DNA of 64,000 bases from Haloarcula japonica DSM 6131 (GCF_000336635.1 NZ_AOLY01000002.1:237-64236), one strand, 5' to 3'. Shown: positions 43,942 to 52,227, counted from the stretch's first letter. The notes: generated from the sequence alone by a model not told the origin. Made by a program: numbers and translations.

Positions 43942-44661
43942 TTACGGTGGCTCCAGCGAGACGAACTCCAGTCCTTTCTCGGCGAGCAACTGACGCGCCC
44001 GGTCAGTCACCGACGGAGCGACGAGGATACCCCGGACTTCAGTGTCGGCGTGCAGGTCGCGTTCTAACGCATCGACGTACCGGCCCAGCTGGCCGACTGC
44101 GTCGGGACCCACACGCCGGCGCTTGAGTTCGAGTATCGTCGTCCGGCCGTCGGCGTCCTCGCCATAGATGTCGACCGCGCCGGCGGGAGTCTCGCGCTCG
44201 GTCGCAAGCGGCGTAAAGCCCGACTCGACCAGCCCCGGTTCATCAAGGATCCGGTCTTTCAGGTCAGCCTCGGTCCCGGTGAGCGCGAGGTCTTTCGAGT
44301 CGGTCACGTCGAAGGCGGCGGCGTGAGCGACTGTCTCAAAGGTCACTTCGAGCAACTCCTCGGGGGTCGACCGCGTGGAGCGGACGACCAGCGACCCGTC
44401 GTCGACGCTGATGCTGTGTTCACAGCCCGGCGGTTGCCAGTTCACCGGTTGTTGGCCCTCGTCGGTGTGGACCAGCGCGGCCCCGTCGGGCTTGAGCATC
44501 ACGTGGCGGTCGCCAAGCCCCAGCGAACTGGCCGCTCGTCCCTCGTACTCGACCGTACAGGTACCGACGAGCGTCACCAGCGCGCCGCGGTCGGCGTTGC
44601 GCGACGCGAGGTCCAGCGCGTCAGCGGGGTCGGGGTACGTCAGTGTCTCGACGGCGGTCAC
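43942..44661 (-). CDS. nucS: Endonuclease NucS/EndoMS
   Basis: 239 aa. The N-terminal DNA-binding/dimerisation domain has LVTLVGTCTVEYEGRAASSL and HVMLKPDGAALVHTDEGQQP. The C-terminal RecB-like nuclease has GAVDIYG (catalytic Asp near 161), ILELKRRRVGPDAVGQLGRY (Glu-x-Lys near 180, Gln near 191). NucS (EndoMS) cuts both strands at mismatched bases and is tied to the sliding clamp. The C-terminus FVSLEPP lacks an obvious extended PCNA peptide. The start is GTG at 44661, 9 nt after the upstream gene's stop. mutS lies about 1.2 kb away. Confidence 0.93.
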   Translation of the reverse strand: MTAVETLTYPDPADALDLASRNADRGALVTLVGTCTVEYEGRAASSLGLGDRHVMLKPDGAALVHTDEGQQPVNWQPPGCEHSISVDDGSLVVRSTRSTPEELLEVTFETVAHAAAFDVTDSKDLALTGTEADLKDRILDEPGLVESGFTPLATERETPAGAVDIYGEDADGRTTILELKRRRVGPDAVGQLGRYVDALERDLHADTEVRGILVAPSVTDRARQLLAEKGLEFVSLEPP

Positions 44662-44670
44662 GGGTGGCGG

Positions 44671-45108
44671 TTAGCGGTCCCGGCGTAAAAAGGACGCGTC
44701 GTCGGGGCAGTGCATGGACGAGACGCGGTCTCGGAGCGACGCAAGCAGGGCACGTCGGGCGTTCGCCGGATCGGTGCCTTCGCTGTCGAGGGCGCGACAG
44801 GCCTCGTCCTTGCGGTCGACCCACCACGTCCGGAACGCATCCGGGTCGGCAGTACGGGCGAGGACGATATCGTCGAGGTCCGATAGCGTCGGATCAAGCC
44901 AGCAGACAGCGTAGGTCCGAACCGACTCGTCGAGCACGACCAATTGGTCGTAGGTAGCGTCGATGGTAGCGAGGACAGCAGCGGCCGTCCAGTCGTTCCC
45001 GAGCGGTCGGGACTGGGTGATGGGGTCGGCGTCGACACCCCAGTGTGCGAGGCGGCAGTCGTAGCGGCCATCGGGACGGGCGAGAGCCACGAGCGTTCGG
45101 CGACCCAT
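44671..45108 (-). CDS. Conserved haloarchaeal protein (DUF6735-like), upstream of nucS
   Basis: 145 aa, soluble. It starts GRRTLVALARPDGRYDCRLA and HWGVDADP, with a Trp-rich centre FRTWWVDRKDEACRALD and ends in a basic HCPDDASFLRRDR. I recognise it as a short haloarchaeal family without known function. It sits 9 nt upstream of nucS on the same strand, so it is likely co-transcribed and may be functionally linked. ATG at 45108. Confidence 0.75.
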   Translation of the reverse strand: MGRRTLVALARPDGRYDCRLAHWGVDADPITQSRPLGNDWTAAAVLATIDATYDQLVVLDESVRTYAVCWLDPTLSDLDDIVLARTADPDAFRTWWVDRKDEACRALDSEGTDPANARRALLASLRDRVSSMHCPDDASFLRRDR

Positions 45109-45292
45109 CAGGGACCACCGAGCGTGTGAGCGGGCATAGACACCCCTGGCTGCGTGGTCCTATTTGAACACTGGCCCACAGGACACCCGTCTGCTCCCAC
45201 TCAGTATCGGAGAAGGTTCCAAACCCGGCGAAACCACCGACCATTGGTAACTCGGCACAACCCTCAAGTAGTACGTTCACGTATCGTTACAT

Positions 45293-45580
45293 ATGATGGT
45301 GAGCGAGTGGCTCTACGGCGCAATCGCGCTTCTCGTGGGGCTCCACGTCCTGACCATGCTGTACGCGTACCGACATCGGGGTGACCCGGCCGGGGCGACA
45401 GGGCAGGGCGATACCGAAGGGCGCCGTGGCAGCGCCACCGACGACAGCACTGAATCCATCGACTGTCCCCACTGCGGGGCGAGGAACGAGCAGGACTACC
45501 AGTTCTGCCGGCAGTGCGTCGCCGACCTGACGAGCGGGAGCCCGCAGCGGCAGCCGACGGATCGGAGCCAGCCGTACTGA
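45293..45580 (+). CDS. Membrane-anchored zinc-ribbon protein
   Basis: 95 aa. One transmembrane helix (WLYGAIALLVGLHVLTMLYA, about 6-25), a polar linker and a C-terminal zinc ribbon CPHCGARNEQDYQFCRQC (about 57-74). The layout resembles DUF7577 haloarchaeal proteins. The ribbon would face the cytoplasm. Two adjacent ATGs (45293, 45296) are possible starts. It lies about 110 nt before the PH-domain gene on the same strand. Confidence 0.75.
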   Translation: MMVSEWLYGAIALLVGLHVLTMLYAYRHRGDPAGATGQGDTEGRRGSATDDSTESIDCPHCGARNEQDYQFCRQCVADLTSGSPQRQPTDRSQPY

Positions 45581-45689
45581 CACCGTTGCAAGGCTGTGGT
45601 CGAAACAATCTGTTTGAGCGCTGTCGTCGGCCAAAGAATTTATTTCCCCGAAGAAATATTTGAATATACTGTCACGAACGGGGAAGACC

Positions 45690-46970
45690 GTGGAAACTGT
45701 TATTGACGTACGTTCCTCGGATCGACCGGAGATATTCGACCGGGCGAACACCGACGGGCTATTCGGACGCACGCGCCGCCTTCAGCAGCCGCTGGGGCAG
45801 TACTTAGAAGGAACAGAGATGCCGCGATATCTCGCGTACAACGACCGGTCCGGCGTCGGCGCTACTCAGGGGAACGACGAGTCGCTCACGCCGGCTGGCG
45901 ACTACCGCGCGTATTTGCTCGCAACGAACGTCCGAGTCGTGTTCGTCGTCGGCGACGACGACGGTGACCGGACCATCTCGCTTCCCTACGAAGACATCGT
46001 GGCCGTAGACTGTACGTCGGGGCTCCGCACGTCGACACTCGAACTCGCCACTGTCGACGAAGACCGCTGGGCGTTCGAGTGTAAAGGCGACCTGACACCG
46101 GTTCGGGAATACGTCGACGAAGCCACACAGGTCTGGACGCGCACGCTAACCGAGCTTGATCGGGTAGAATCCCAGATCGAGGCTGCTGTGTCGGCACTGG
46201 AGACAACGGACCTCGATACAGCAGCCACGCATATCACAACTGCACAGGAAGCGCTCGACAACGGGCGAAAGCGAGTCGAAGCGCTGGGGGAAGGGGCGAG
46301 AGCGACAATCGATGGACGCCTCCAGTCAACGCAAGCACGGATTGACACATGCCAGCGCCGGCGCCACGTCAACGCGGGAGATGAGCACCGTGATACGGCC
46401 CGACGCGCGTGGGAGAACCGGGCGTACGAACGGGCCGCAGATGCGTACGCACGGGCCAAGGCCGAGTACGAACGAGCACTGACCGTGACGGCATCGGAGC
46501 CGCCCGCAGAAGTCATCACGGATGCTCGAAACGCAGTCGAGGCGGAATACACCGAACTCCTGTCAGCGCCGGTCGACGCGGCACAGGTGGCTGCGAGTGC
46601 GGCCAGAGCCGCGACAGACCCGGCAGCGCGGGCCAGGCACTGGGAAGACGCCCTCGACCGCTACCGGACAGCGTACGAACTGGACTGGGGTCGTGACCGC
46701 CGCTTCGACGGCGACCGGGCGTCACTCCGACAGGCACTCGCGGACACCGCCGTTGAACTGGTCGATGCACACCGCGAAGCGGGCCGACAGGAACTCGGTG
46801 AGGGTAGCGACGGGTCAAATAGAGAGGGTTCCGGGACCGCGTGTGACAGTGCAACAGCCCACTTCGAGCGCGCACGCGAGGTGGCCACCGAACTCGTGCC
46901 AGACAGACGCGACCCGACGATGGATGCACCGGCCACCACGGCCAAACAGGGAGCCGGCATCGAGCCCTGA
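45690..46970 (+). CDS. PH-like domain protein with long helical region
   Basis: 426 aa, soluble. Residues about 60-135 form a bacterial-PH-like fold: YRAYLLATNVRVVFVVGDDD, then SLPYEDIVAVDCTSGLRTST and ELATVDEDRWAFECKG. The rest (about 145-400) is helical, with Ala/Arg/Glu-rich segments reminiscent of coiled coils or TPR-like helices (YERAADAYARAKAEYERALT). This could bind membrane lipid at one end and a partner at the other; I do not know its function. I use GTG at 45690; a TTG at 45660 would add 10 residues but lies too close to the likely TATA box near 45640. Confidence 0.7.
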   Translation: METVIDVRSSDRPEIFDRANTDGLFGRTRRLQQPLGQYLEGTEMPRYLAYNDRSGVGATQGNDESLTPAGDYRAYLLATNVRVVFVVGDDDGDRTISLPYEDIVAVDCTSGLRTSTLELATVDEDRWAFECKGDLTPVREYVDEATQVWTRTLTELDRVESQIEAAVSALETTDLDTAATHITTAQEALDNGRKRVEALGEGARATIDGRLQSTQARIDTCQRRRHVNAGDEHRDTARRAWENRAYERAADAYARAKAEYERALTVTASEPPAEVITDARNAVEAEYTELLSAPVDAAQVAASAARAATDPAARARHWEDALDRYRTAYELDWGRDRRFDGDRASLRQALADTAVELVDAHREAGRQELGEGSDGSNREGSGTACDSATAHFERAREVATELVPDRRDPTMDAPATTAKQGAGIEP

Positions 46971-47015
46971 TCGAAATGTCGATAATTGTTTATCTGAGGG
47001 TGTTCGGATACCGGT

Positions 47016-47999
47016 ATGCGCTTTGGCGTCATCTCAACAGCGAAAATCGCACGCGAAGACGTGATTCCGGGCATCCGGAAATCGGACCACACGGTCGCGG
47101 CAATCAGCTCCCGGTCCCGAGAGCAGGCCAGCGAGGCGGCCGAGGCCCTTGGTATCGAGAGCGCCTTCGGAGACTACGAGACGATGTTCGCCGAGGCGGA
47201 CATCGACGCGGTGTACAACCCACTTCCGAACGCGCTCCACGCCGAGTGGAGCCAGCGGGCCGCCGACCACGGCCTCGACGTGCTCTGTGAGAAGCCGTTG
47301 ACTGTCGATACGGCCGGGGCAGTGGACCTCTTCGACTACTGTGCCGACCAGGGCGTCACGCTGATGGAGGCGTTCATGTATCAGTTCCACCCGCGGACCC
47401 GGCGGGCCAGAGACATCGTCGAAAACGAACTGGGCGAGGTACACACTGTCGACGCGTCGTTCAAGTTCCCGCTCGAAGACCCCGACAACATCCGGCTGGA
47501 CCCGGAACTGGCCGGCGGGAGCCTGATGGACGTGGGTTGTTACGCCGTCAGCGCGGCGCGGGGCTTCCTCGGCGAGCCGGACCGAGCGTTTGCGCATGCC
47601 CGGGACTCCCGGGACAGCGGCGTTGATACGAACCTCAGCGGCGTCCTCTCGTACGATGACGGACAGGTCGCCTCGATTTCCTGCGGGTTCGACGGCCCGG
47701 ACCGGGACTACTACCGGGTCGAGACCGACGACGGCTGGCTCGAAGCGCCGAGCTGCTTCGGCCCGGAACACGACCAGTCCGTCTCGCTGACCTACAGCGT
47801 CGACGGCCGCGAGGTCACCGAGACGTTCGACCCCGTCGACCACTACCAGTTGCAGGTCGAGGCGTTCGCGGACGCCGTCGAAAACGGCGAAACGCCACCC
47901 GTCGACCGCGCCGAGACGCTGGGGAACATGCGCGCCATGGACGCGCTGGCCCGGAGCGCCGACACCGGGGAGCCGGTCGACGTGGCCCAGCCGGAGTGA
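47016..47999 (+). CDS. Gfo/Idh/MocA family oxidoreductase
   Basis: 327 aa. The Rossmann dinucleotide-binding part begins MRFGVISTAKIAREDVIPGI; the catalytic Lys is in DVLCEKPLTVDTA (near 96), and the C-terminal domain has GGSLMDVGCYAVSAARGFLG (about 168-187) and VEAFADAVENGE. Members oxidise sugars or other polyols with NAD(P). The specific substrate is not deducible; it is not the long-form haloarchaeal D-xylose dehydrogenase. The following gene is an aldo/keto reductase on the same strand, so a joint carbonyl/sugar metabolism role is possible. Confidence 0.88.
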   Translation: MRFGVISTAKIAREDVIPGIRKSDHTVAAISSRSREQASEAAEALGIESAFGDYETMFAEADIDAVYNPLPNALHAEWSQRAADHGLDVLCEKPLTVDTAGAVDLFDYCADQGVTLMEAFMYQFHPRTRRARDIVENELGEVHTVDASFKFPLEDPDNIRLDPELAGGSLMDVGCYAVSAARGFLGEPDRAFAHARDSRDSGVDTNLSGVLSYDDGQVASISCGFDGPDRDYYRVETDDGWLEAPSCFGPEHDQSVSLTYSVDGREVTETFDPVDHYQLQVEAFADAVENGETPPVDRAETLGNMRAMDALARSADTGEPVDVAQPE

Positions 48000-48072
48000 G
48001 ACACGGGGCGGTCGTGTGCCCTGCCGCGACGAGCGCGAAACGGTTTTGACTGCGGCGAGTGAGGCACGTACT

Positions 48073-48912
48073 GTGACACCCCCAACAGTGACACTACCGA
48101 GTGGCGACGAACTCCCGATGGTCGGCGTCGGGACGTGGGACATCGACGGCGACACCGTACAGGAATCCGTTCGAGCGGGACTCGACGCCGGCTACGCCCA
48201 CGTCGACACCGCCGAAGGGTACAAGAACGAGGCCGAAATCGGCGAGGCCCTGGCCGACTACGACCGCGAGGACGTGTTCCTCACGTCGAAGGTACTGCCA
48301 AAGCACCTCGACTACGAGTCCGTCATCGAGGCCTGTGAGGCCTCGCTCGACCGCCTCGGAACGGACTACCTCGACCTGTATCTCGTCCACTGGCCCAACC
48401 CAGCGACCTCCATCCGCGAGACGATGAACGCGATGGCGACGCTCCGCGACCAGGGGAAGATCCGCAACGTCGGCGTCTCGAACTTCAGCGCGTACCAGCT
48501 CGGGGCCGCCCAGCACGTCGCCGACGTGCCCATCGCCGTCAACCAGATCGAGTACCACCCTTGGAACACCCAGGACCAGGTCGTCGAGTTCTGCCGCGAC
48601 ACCGACACCGTCGTCGAAGCGGCCGCGCCGCTCGGGCGGACCGAGGTGTTCGCCGACGACGTCATTCAGGACCTGGCGGAAAAATACGATAAGTCGCCGG
48701 CCCAGGTCATCCTGAAATGGGCGGTCGAGAACGACGTGGTGGTGCTGCCGAAGTCCTCCTCGCCCGAACACGTCCGGCAGAATCTCGCGTTGTTCGACTG
48801 GGACCTCGACGACGCTGACCGCGAGCGCATCGACGCCATCGAGCGCGAGCAGGCGGTCTACGACACCGGCATCAACGACTGGGACAACGACACCTACGGC
48901 ATCTCGCAGTAA
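48073..48912 (+). CDS. Aldo/keto reductase
   Basis: 279 aa (beta/alpha)8 NADPH-dependent reductase. The catalytic tetrad is visible: Asp and Tyr in AHVDTAEGYKNEAEIG, Lys in LTSKVLPKHL, His in DLYLVHWPNP. The NADPH site includes VLPKSSSPEHVRQNL. It resembles the 2,5-diketo-gluconate reductase-like branch. The natural substrate is unknown. GTG at 48073 gives the start TPPTVTLPSGDELPMVG; the open reading frame to 48016 is less likely. It lies 73 nt after the Gfo/Idh/MocA gene. Confidence 0.9.
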   Translation: MTPPTVTLPSGDELPMVGVGTWDIDGDTVQESVRAGLDAGYAHVDTAEGYKNEAEIGEALADYDREDVFLTSKVLPKHLDYESVIEACEASLDRLGTDYLDLYLVHWPNPATSIRETMNAMATLRDQGKIRNVGVSNFSAYQLGAAQHVADVPIAVNQIEYHPWNTQDQVVEFCRDTDTVVEAAAPLGRTEVFADDVIQDLAEKYDKSPAQVILKWAVENDVVVLPKSSSPEHVRQNLALFDWDLDDADRERIDAIEREQAVYDTGINDWDNDTYGISQ

Positions 48913-48918
48913 TCCCAG

Positions 48919-49104
48919 ATGGTCGAACCGCCCGCACTGGACCGCTGGGACGCCGCCGCGGCGGCAAGCATCGCCGCTTTGCTTGTCGTGGCGTACGTTC
49001 TGGTTCCGAACCCGACGGTCCAGTACGGGACGTGGCTGGTCATCTTCTGCATCTGGATGGCCTGGTTCGTCTTCTTCGGGGCCAAATGGTTATACGGCCC
49101 CTAG
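48919..49104 (+). CDS. Small membrane protein following aldo/keto reductase
   Basis: 61 aa with two hydrophobic helices: AAAASIAALLVVAYVLVPNP (about 13-32) and GTWLVIFCIWMAWFVFFGAK (about 37-56). It starts 6 nt after the aldo/keto reductase stop, so it is part of the same transcript. Its family is unknown to me beyond similar short haloarchaeal ORFs. Confidence 0.68.
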   Translation: MVEPPALDRWDAAAAASIAALLVVAYVLVPNPTVQYGTWLVIFCIWMAWFVFFGAKWLYGP

Positions 49105-49146
49105 AGGGGCGCGTTGAAGCTTTTACTCGATTCCGTGTCAGCGGAG

Positions 49147-49156
49147 ATTTATTTAC
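49147..49156 (+). promoter_or_regulatory. TATA box for 45-aa protein
   Basis: ATTTATTTAC, 23-32 nt before the ATG at 49179. It supports a leaderless mRNA and that this very short gene is real. Confidence 0.6.
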
Positions 49157-49178
49157 TCCCGCTCTCTATACACACTCG

Positions 49179-49316
49179 ATGCCCCGTATCGAAGTCTCGG
49201 AAAACCTGTACCGGCAGATCGAGAGCGAAGCCAATAACGACGACTTCAACGACACGCTGTGGAAGATGGTGGGCTCCTATCGGCGGACGAACAACCCGGA
49301 AGCGGACCAGACGTAA
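49179..49316 (+). CDS. Very small DUF7557-like protein (antitoxin-like)
   Basis: 45 aa: PRIEVSENLYRQIESEANND, then DTLWKMVGSYRRTN and an acidic tail. The N-terminal strand followed by two helices resembles ribbon-helix-helix antitoxins of VapB/RelB type. It has its own near-ideal TATA box. No toxin-like gene is adjacent: the next gene is a glutamine amidotransferase. Short proteins with this start are common in haloarchaea, which supports a real gene. Confidence 0.72.
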   Translation: MPRIEVSENLYRQIESEANNDDFNDTLWKMVGSYRRTNNPEADQT

Positions 49317-49488
49317 CGCACGTATCGCAGTCGGTGACGTCCCGTAGCGAGACAGTTTTGAACGGCCAGTCATCTCCGATAGCCGCTGTATCCGTGGTCG
49401 ATCTAACGCCGGTGTCCCCGTCACTGTGAGCGGCAATCACTGCCGTCGGTACGCATGTTTTTACCATTTGAGCCGCTGCGTATTGGTA

Positions 49489-50205
49489 ATGAGGCCACGA
49501 ATCGCCCTGCTGAACGCGGCCCACGACGGCGAGGACAACCGCCGGAACTTCCGGCGGGAACTCGACGCCGACCTCGTGGAATACGACGTGACCGAGCGCG
49601 AACTGCCCGACACATTCGCGTTCGACGGCTGTCTGGTCACGGGCAGTCGCGCGTCTGTCTACTGGGATGAGCCCTGGATCCGGGACCTCGAAGCCTGGGT
49701 TACGGACGCAGTCGACCGCGACATCGCGTTCCTGGGCGTCTGTTTCGGCCACCAGCTGCTCGCACACGCACTCGGCGGCACCGTCGAGCCGATGGACGAG
49801 TACGAGATCGGCTACCGGACCGTCGAACACGACGGCGAGAACGAACTGCTCGCCGGCGTCGACGAGTCGTTCACCGTCTTTACGACGCATTCGGACCGCG
49901 TCGCCGAGGTGCCCCCGGGTGCGACCACGTTCGCCGAGAACGACTACGGCGTCCACGGGTTCCGGAAAGAGAACGTCTTCTCGGTGCAGTTCCACCCCGA
50001 GTATGACCCCGGAACGGCCGAGACGGTGACGAAAGGCAAGGACGAGCAACTCTCCGACGAGCGTATCGAGACGGTACTAGACGGCGTCACCGAAGAGAAC
50101 TACCGCGCCGCCTGCGAGGCCAAGCAGCTGTTCGACAACTTCACCGAGTTCGCCGCGCGTCACGCGGATGGCGGGACCGGTGCTGCCGCCGCTGCTGACG
50201 ACTAG
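49489..50205 (+). CDS. Class I glutamine amidotransferase-like protein
   Basis: 238 aa. The nucleophile elbow is AFLGVCFGHQLLAHALGG (Cys near 85) and the His-x-Glu pair is in SVQFHPEYDPGT (near 168). It is a free-standing amidotransferase resembling the GMP-synthase-type GATase subunit and gamma-glutamyl-peptide hydrolases. No synthase partner is adjacent. The C-terminal ~50 residues are helical (YRAACEAKQLFDNFTEFAAR). ATG at 49489 (MRPRIALLNAAHDG) is the natural start. Confidence 0.88.
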   Translation: MRPRIALLNAAHDGEDNRRNFRRELDADLVEYDVTERELPDTFAFDGCLVTGSRASVYWDEPWIRDLEAWVTDAVDRDIAFLGVCFGHQLLAHALGGTVEPMDEYEIGYRTVEHDGENELLAGVDESFTVFTTHSDRVAEVPPGATTFAENDYGVHGFRKENVFSVQFHPEYDPGTAETVTKGKDEQLSDERIETVLDGVTEENYRAACEAKQLFDNFTEFAARHADGGTGAAAAADD

Positions 50206-50228
50206 CTCATCGAAGTGGTTGTCGACAG

Positions 50229-50705
50229 TCAGGTGAATCGGCCGGTTTCGGCGTCACATTCCGCACAGCGTGTCACGAGCGCGTCGCGGTCGTCCGTCAT
50301 CTCGACGTAGTTGTGCGTGCGGCCGCCACAGTCGTCGCAGTGCCGGAGCATATCCGTATCACCCATTTCCTGTGGTGCGCCGAGCGCAAGCGCGACAACA
50401 CGCTCGTCGCCCTCGTTGCGACCGCGTTGCCACTCACCAGGCGCAAAACGGATGGCCTCTCCGGCCTCGACGCGTACGTCGCCGTCCTCCGTTTCGAACG
50501 TCGCTGTGCCCGACTGAATGAGAAACACCTCCTCCTGGTTCGGGTGGCGGTGATAGCCGAAGCCGAAGGACTCGCCCGGTGCCAGTTCGTAGTGGTTCAG
50601 TGCGATATCATCGGTGCCGAGTGGACCAGCAAGCGCCCGCTTGACCGACGCCGGCCCCATCCGCGATTCGACGGCGTCGATGCTGACTTTCTCCATGGTT
50701 GCCAT
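50229..50705 (-). CDS. Cupin-domain protein with C-terminal zinc ribbon
   Basis: 158 aa. The cupin motif 1 is GFGYHRHPNQEEVFLIQSGT (metal-binding His and Glu, about 48-67) and motif 2 is EAIRFAPGEWQRGRN. The C-terminal ~45 residues carry CDDCGGRTHNYVEM and CAECDAETG, i.e. an added zinc ribbon. The function is unknown: it could be a redox or sugar-isomerase-like cupin. ATG at 50705; a Met three codons later is also possible. Confidence 0.83.
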   Translation of the reverse strand: MATMEKVSIDAVESRMGPASVKRALAGPLGTDDIALNHYELAPGESFGFGYHRHPNQEEVFLIQSGTATFETEDGDVRVEAGEAIRFAPGEWQRGRNEGDERVVALALGAPQEMGDTDMLRHCDDCGGRTHNYVEMTDDRDALVTRCAECDAETGRFT

Positions 50706-50797
50706 GTACGGCGGGCAGTCCTTAACGGTTAGTCAGAGCGGTCACAACGGTGACACGCAGGAGACGCCACAGCAAAAGCAGAGAAACGGAGCGTCGG

Positions 50798-50962
50798 TCA
50801 CTCGCGTCGGTCGATATCGAGTTCTTCGTCGAGGTCTTCGAGCCAGTCGGCGTCCTCCAGTTCCGCCATCTGTTCACGGAAGTGCGTCTTGCAGACACCG
50901 ACCTTGACGCCGTCGTTCTCGACGGCGATGTCGGCTTCACGGTCGCAGTAGTGACACTGCAT
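50798..50962 (-). CDS. Small zinc-finger protein (DUF6757-like)
   Basis: 54 aa: MQCHYCDREADIAVENDGVK at the N-terminus with a CxxC, then GVCKTHFREQMAELEDADWL, giving a likely Cys3-His zinc site, and an acidic tail ending DIDRRE. The arrangement is typical of a widespread short haloarchaeal family of unknown function. The gene sits alone between the cupin and PHP genes, all on the minus strand. Confidence 0.78.
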   Translation of the reverse strand: MQCHYCDREADIAVENDGVKVGVCKTHFREQMAELEDADWLEDLDEELDIDRRE

Positions 50963-51016
50963 ACTTGAATTATATACCCGAACGACATTGAACCCTCGGG
51001 TTCCGTCTGCCGGTTG

Positions 51017-51793
51017 TCAGACACTGAGGGCTGTTTTGACCCGGTCCCAGGCAGCCGCGTCCAGGCCGGTGTCACCCAGCGTCTCGCCGTGAGCGTCGCT
51101 GCCGCCAGTCGGCACGAGGTCGTACCGCTCGACAGCGTCGTCGACGAGGCTGTCGTCGACCGTGCGACCGTACGGGTACCAGCGTTCGACGGCATCGAGT
51201 GACGCACACTTCGACAGCGCAGCCGCCGTATCGGGGTATCTGAACGGGTGCGCGAGGCCGACCAGCCCGCACGCGTCTGAGAGGACAGCACAGCCGTGCT
51301 CGAAAGACGGGACTTCCCGCGGGACGTAACAGGGGCAGTCATCGCCGATGAGTTCATCGAACGCCCCCTGAAAGGTGTAGTCCGACACCTCGGCGATTGC
51401 GCGGGCGATATGGGGACGACCGAGGCCGTCGCGTGGCTCGACGGGTAGCGAGACGCCCAGGCGGTCCTCGACACACTCAATGATACGTGCGCCGCGCTCG
51501 CGGCGGTTCCGCTGGATGCGTGTACACTCGGCCCGGAGTTCCTCGGTCGGGTCAACGCCGTAGCCCAGCAGGTCAAGTCGCTGGGCCTCGGTCTCGACGC
51601 GGAGTTCGATGCCGTGGAGAAGCCACACACCGTCTCGCTCGGTGACAGGGCCGTCGAGTGCAGGCTGAAGTCTGTCGTGGTCCGTGACAGCGACAATCTC
51701 GACACCTGCTCGCTCGGCGGCCGCCGGGACCGCATCGAGCGTGAGTGTCCCGTCGGAGCGAGTAGTATGTACGTGTAAGTCAGCGACGACCAT
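51017..51793 (-). CDS. PHP-domain phosphoesterase
   Basis: 258 aa. The metal-binding motifs of the PHP family are in order: DLHVHTTRSDG (about 5-15), VTDHDRL (about 36-42), a middle Glu in HGIELRVETEAQ and LAHPFRYPDTA, and the closing GGSDAHGETLG (about 233-243). It probably hydrolyses a nucleotide or sugar phosphate; related proteins are RNases or 3'-phosphoadenosine phosphatases. The gene is divergent from the DUF5789-like gene, with an 8-bp-arm inverted repeat between (51864-51886). The start may be at 51793 (ATG). Confidence 0.88.
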   Translation of the reverse strand: MVVADLHVHTTRSDGTLTLDAVPAAAERAGVEIVAVTDHDRLQPALDGPVTERDGVWLLHGIELRVETEAQRLDLLGYGVDPTEELRAECTRIQRNRRERGARIIECVEDRLGVSLPVEPRDGLGRPHIARAIAEVSDYTFQGAFDELIGDDCPCYVPREVPSFEHGCAVLSDACGLVGLAHPFRYPDTAAALSKCASLDAVERWYPYGRTVDDSLVDDAVERYDLVPTGGSDAHGETLGDTGLDAAAWDRVKTALSV

Positions 51794-51863
51794 ACCACTT
51801 CCACATCCCCCAGCAGGAAGCCGCTTCTGGTCGAATCATGTGTCGTGGGCACACGAAACGTGA

Positions 51864-51886
51864 GTCCCTTATACGCATTAAGGGAC
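51864..51886. promoter_or_regulatory. Perfect 8-bp-arm inverted repeat between PHP and DUF5789-like genes
   Basis: GTCCCTTA, a 7-nt spacer TACGCAT, then TAAGGGAC. It sits 70 nt upstream of the PHP start and 53 nt upstream of the DUF5789-like start, within an AT-rich divergent region; an operator or a pair of TATA-like half sites is plausible. Confidence 0.55.
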
Positions 51887-51909
51887 ATTATGATTATCTA
51901 TAGTGAAGG

Positions 51910-51916
51910 TTTATTA
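51910..51916 (+). promoter_or_regulatory. TATA box for DUF5789-like gene
   Basis: TTTATTA, 24-30 nt before the ATG at 51940; leaderless mRNA likely. Confidence 0.55.
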
Positions 51917-51939
51917 TCGACCATGAACTTTCCCGAGAT

Positions 51940-52227
51940 ATGCGAATGCTAAGCAACGCGACGGACGCCTTCCAATCGTACGACTACCCGGTTTCCGCTG
52001 AAGAAATCATCGAGGGTGACGGCGACATGGAACTCGAACTGCCAAACGGCACCGAACGGCTGGGCGACGCGCTGAGCCGGTCAGCTCCGGAAACCTTCGA
52101 AAGCGCGGAAGACGCCGAGTTCGCGGCGTTCTCGGGTGTGTCGAGCAAGGCCATCGGCCGGAAGGGCTACTCCGACCGCGACCCGATCTGCATGGGTGAG
52201 GACGGCCCGGACGAAGTCTCCTTCTAA
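51940..52227 (+). CDS. DUF5789-like haloarchaeal protein
   Basis: 95 aa, acidic. The conserved pattern NATDAFQSYDYPVSAEEIIE, LELPNGTERLGDALSRS and SKAIGRKGYSDRDP is widespread in haloarchaea; function unknown. Two ATGs (51940 and 51946) are near the transcription start expected from the TATA box; the first is used. The gene ends 114 nt before the convergent 136-aa gene. Confidence 0.8.
   Translation: MRMLSNATDAFQSYDYPVSAEEIIEGDGDMELELPNGTERLGDALSRSAPETFESAEDAEFAAFSGVSSKAIGRKGYSDRDPICMGEDGPDEVSF

Noticed and set aside
47016-47999. Assignment as the haloarchaeal D-xylose dehydrogenase
   Set aside because: It is shorter (327 aa) and its N-terminus and active-site surroundings differ from the long form known in Haloarcula; only the general Gfo/Idh/MocA family is supported.
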